A DNA stretch of 7,387 nt, taken from JBDSTZ01 sp039927975 (GTDB taxonomy: Bacteria > Pseudomonadota > Gammaproteobacteria > Burkholderiales > Burkholderiaceae_D). Below, in pieces: positions 6,995 to 7,387 of the stretch (position 1 is the stretch's first letter; every line of letters starts with the position of its first letter). The stretch covers positions 1-7,387 of the forward strand of contig JBDSTZ010000525.1 of assembly GCA_039927975.1 (NCBI GenBank), in the 5' to 3' direction. Position numbers and translations under genes: made by a program. The notes under the pieces are model-generated. The model was not told the origin of the DNA, ran no database searches, and was given only the letters and a program-made list of their open reading frames with translations.

Positions 6995-7002
6995 AATTTG
7001 GC

Positions 7003-7387
7003 TCAGACGTGCACCAGTGTACCCTCGTCCTCGCCCATGATCACGCGCTTGAGCGCGCCCGGCTTGACGATCGAGAATACCTTGATCGGCAGCTTCTGGT
7101 CGCGGCACAGGGCGAACGCGGTGGCGTCCATCACTTGCAGGTGCTTGGCGATGGCTTCGTCGAAAGTAATCGATTCGTAGCGGGTCGCGTGCGGGTCCTT
7201 CTTTGGATCGGCAGTATATACGCCATCGACTTTGGTTGCCTTCAACACGATCTCAGCCGAAATTTCAGCGCCGCGCAGGGCTGCCGCGGTATCGGTCGTA
7301 AAGAACGGGTTGCCGGTGCCGGCCGCAAACACCACCACCTTGCCCTCTTCCAGGTACTGCAGCGCCTTGGGGCGCACGTACGGCTCG
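7003..7387 (-). CDS. pyrH: UMP kinase (partial, N-terminus outside window)
   Basis: PyrH is the bacterial hexameric uridylate kinase of the amino-acid-kinase fold. It phosphorylates UMP to UDP with ATP and is typically activated by GTP and inhibited by UTP. Only the C-terminal 127 residues are inside the window, about half of the usual 235-245. The visible part begins EPYVRPKALQYLEEGK and contains VVVFAAGTGNPFFTTDTAA (uridine-phosphate site, with the GTGNPFFTTD hallmark). It continues with LKATKVDGVYTADPKKDP (nucleotide-binding region), the VMDATAFALCRDQKLPIKVF segment and the family-typical end KPGALKRVIMGEDEGTLVHV before TGA. The frame stays open to the right edge. A GTG at 7377 is the internal Val of the YVRPKAL segment, not a start. 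Upstream tsf and rpsB would be expected but are not in view. Confidence 0.97.
   Translation of the reverse strand, partial: EPYVRPKALQYLEEGKVVVFAAGTGNPFFTTDTAAALRGAEISAEIVLKATKVDGVYTADPKKDPHATRYESITFDEAIAKHLQVMDATAFALCRDQKLPIKVFSIVKPGALKRVIMGEDEGTLVHV

Noticed and set aside
6886..7002. Promoter for frr in the pyrH-frr gap
   Set aside because: TTGAAC and TTGCAG/TTGCAC occur as -35-like hexamers, but none has a credible -10 at normal spacing.
1..7387. A novel system, mobile element, CRISPR, phage or defence island
   Set aside because: Every coding stretch is a well-known essential housekeeping gene in the standard proteobacterial order, intact and without insertion or compositional break.

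Overview
This window is a contiguous, GC-rich block of bacterial housekeeping genes, all on the minus strand. Transcription runs from high to low coordinates in the order pyrH (3' part) > frr > uppS > cdsA > dxr > rseP > bamA (5' part). This is the classic proteobacterial cell-envelope/translation cluster. Protein features such as the UppS N-terminus, the BamA start of the mature protein (IAPFVVKDIRVEGIQRT) and the high G+C at third codon positions suggest a betaproteobacterium in Burkholderiales, plausibly Oxalobacteraceae (Massilia/Janthinobacterium/Duganella-like). The genus is an inference and was not checked by any search.

Layout: 7387-7003 holds the C-terminal half of UMP kinase. A 117-bp gap (7002-6886) follows, with a perfect hairpin just after the pyrH stop and short tandem duplications before frr. 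frr (6885-6325) has a strong ribosome binding site. A 94-bp gap (6324-6231) contains two perfect GC-rich inverted repeats. uppS (6230-5478) overlaps cdsA (5478-4648) by one base (TGATG). cdsA is followed after 10 bases by dxr (4637-3456), whose Shine-Dalgarno sequence overlaps the cdsA stop. dxr overlaps rseP (3459-2119) by four bases (ATGA). A 63-bp gap without a clear signal leads to bamA (2055 to the left edge), which is cut about 100 residues before its expected C-terminus.

How the genes fit together: PyrH makes UDP for nucleotide and nucleotide-sugar synthesis, and Frr recycles ribosomes. Dxr makes MEP for isoprenoids. UppS turns isoprenyl diphosphates into undecaprenyl diphosphate, the lipid carrier for peptidoglycan and surface polysaccharide. 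CdsA makes CDP-diacylglycerol for phospholipids. RseP is the inner-membrane site-2 protease of the envelope-stress pathway. BamA inserts outer-membrane beta-barrels. The tight spacing from uppS to rseP suggests one translationally coupled transcript.

I see no mobile element, CRISPR, phage gene, RNA gene or defence system, and every visible reading frame is intact with its key motifs. The coding content is ordinary. The only parts that invite a second look are the small intergenic stretches: hairpins, tandem duplications and a possible tiny ORF coupled to uppS. Long open frames on the plus strand are shadows of the GC-rich genes.
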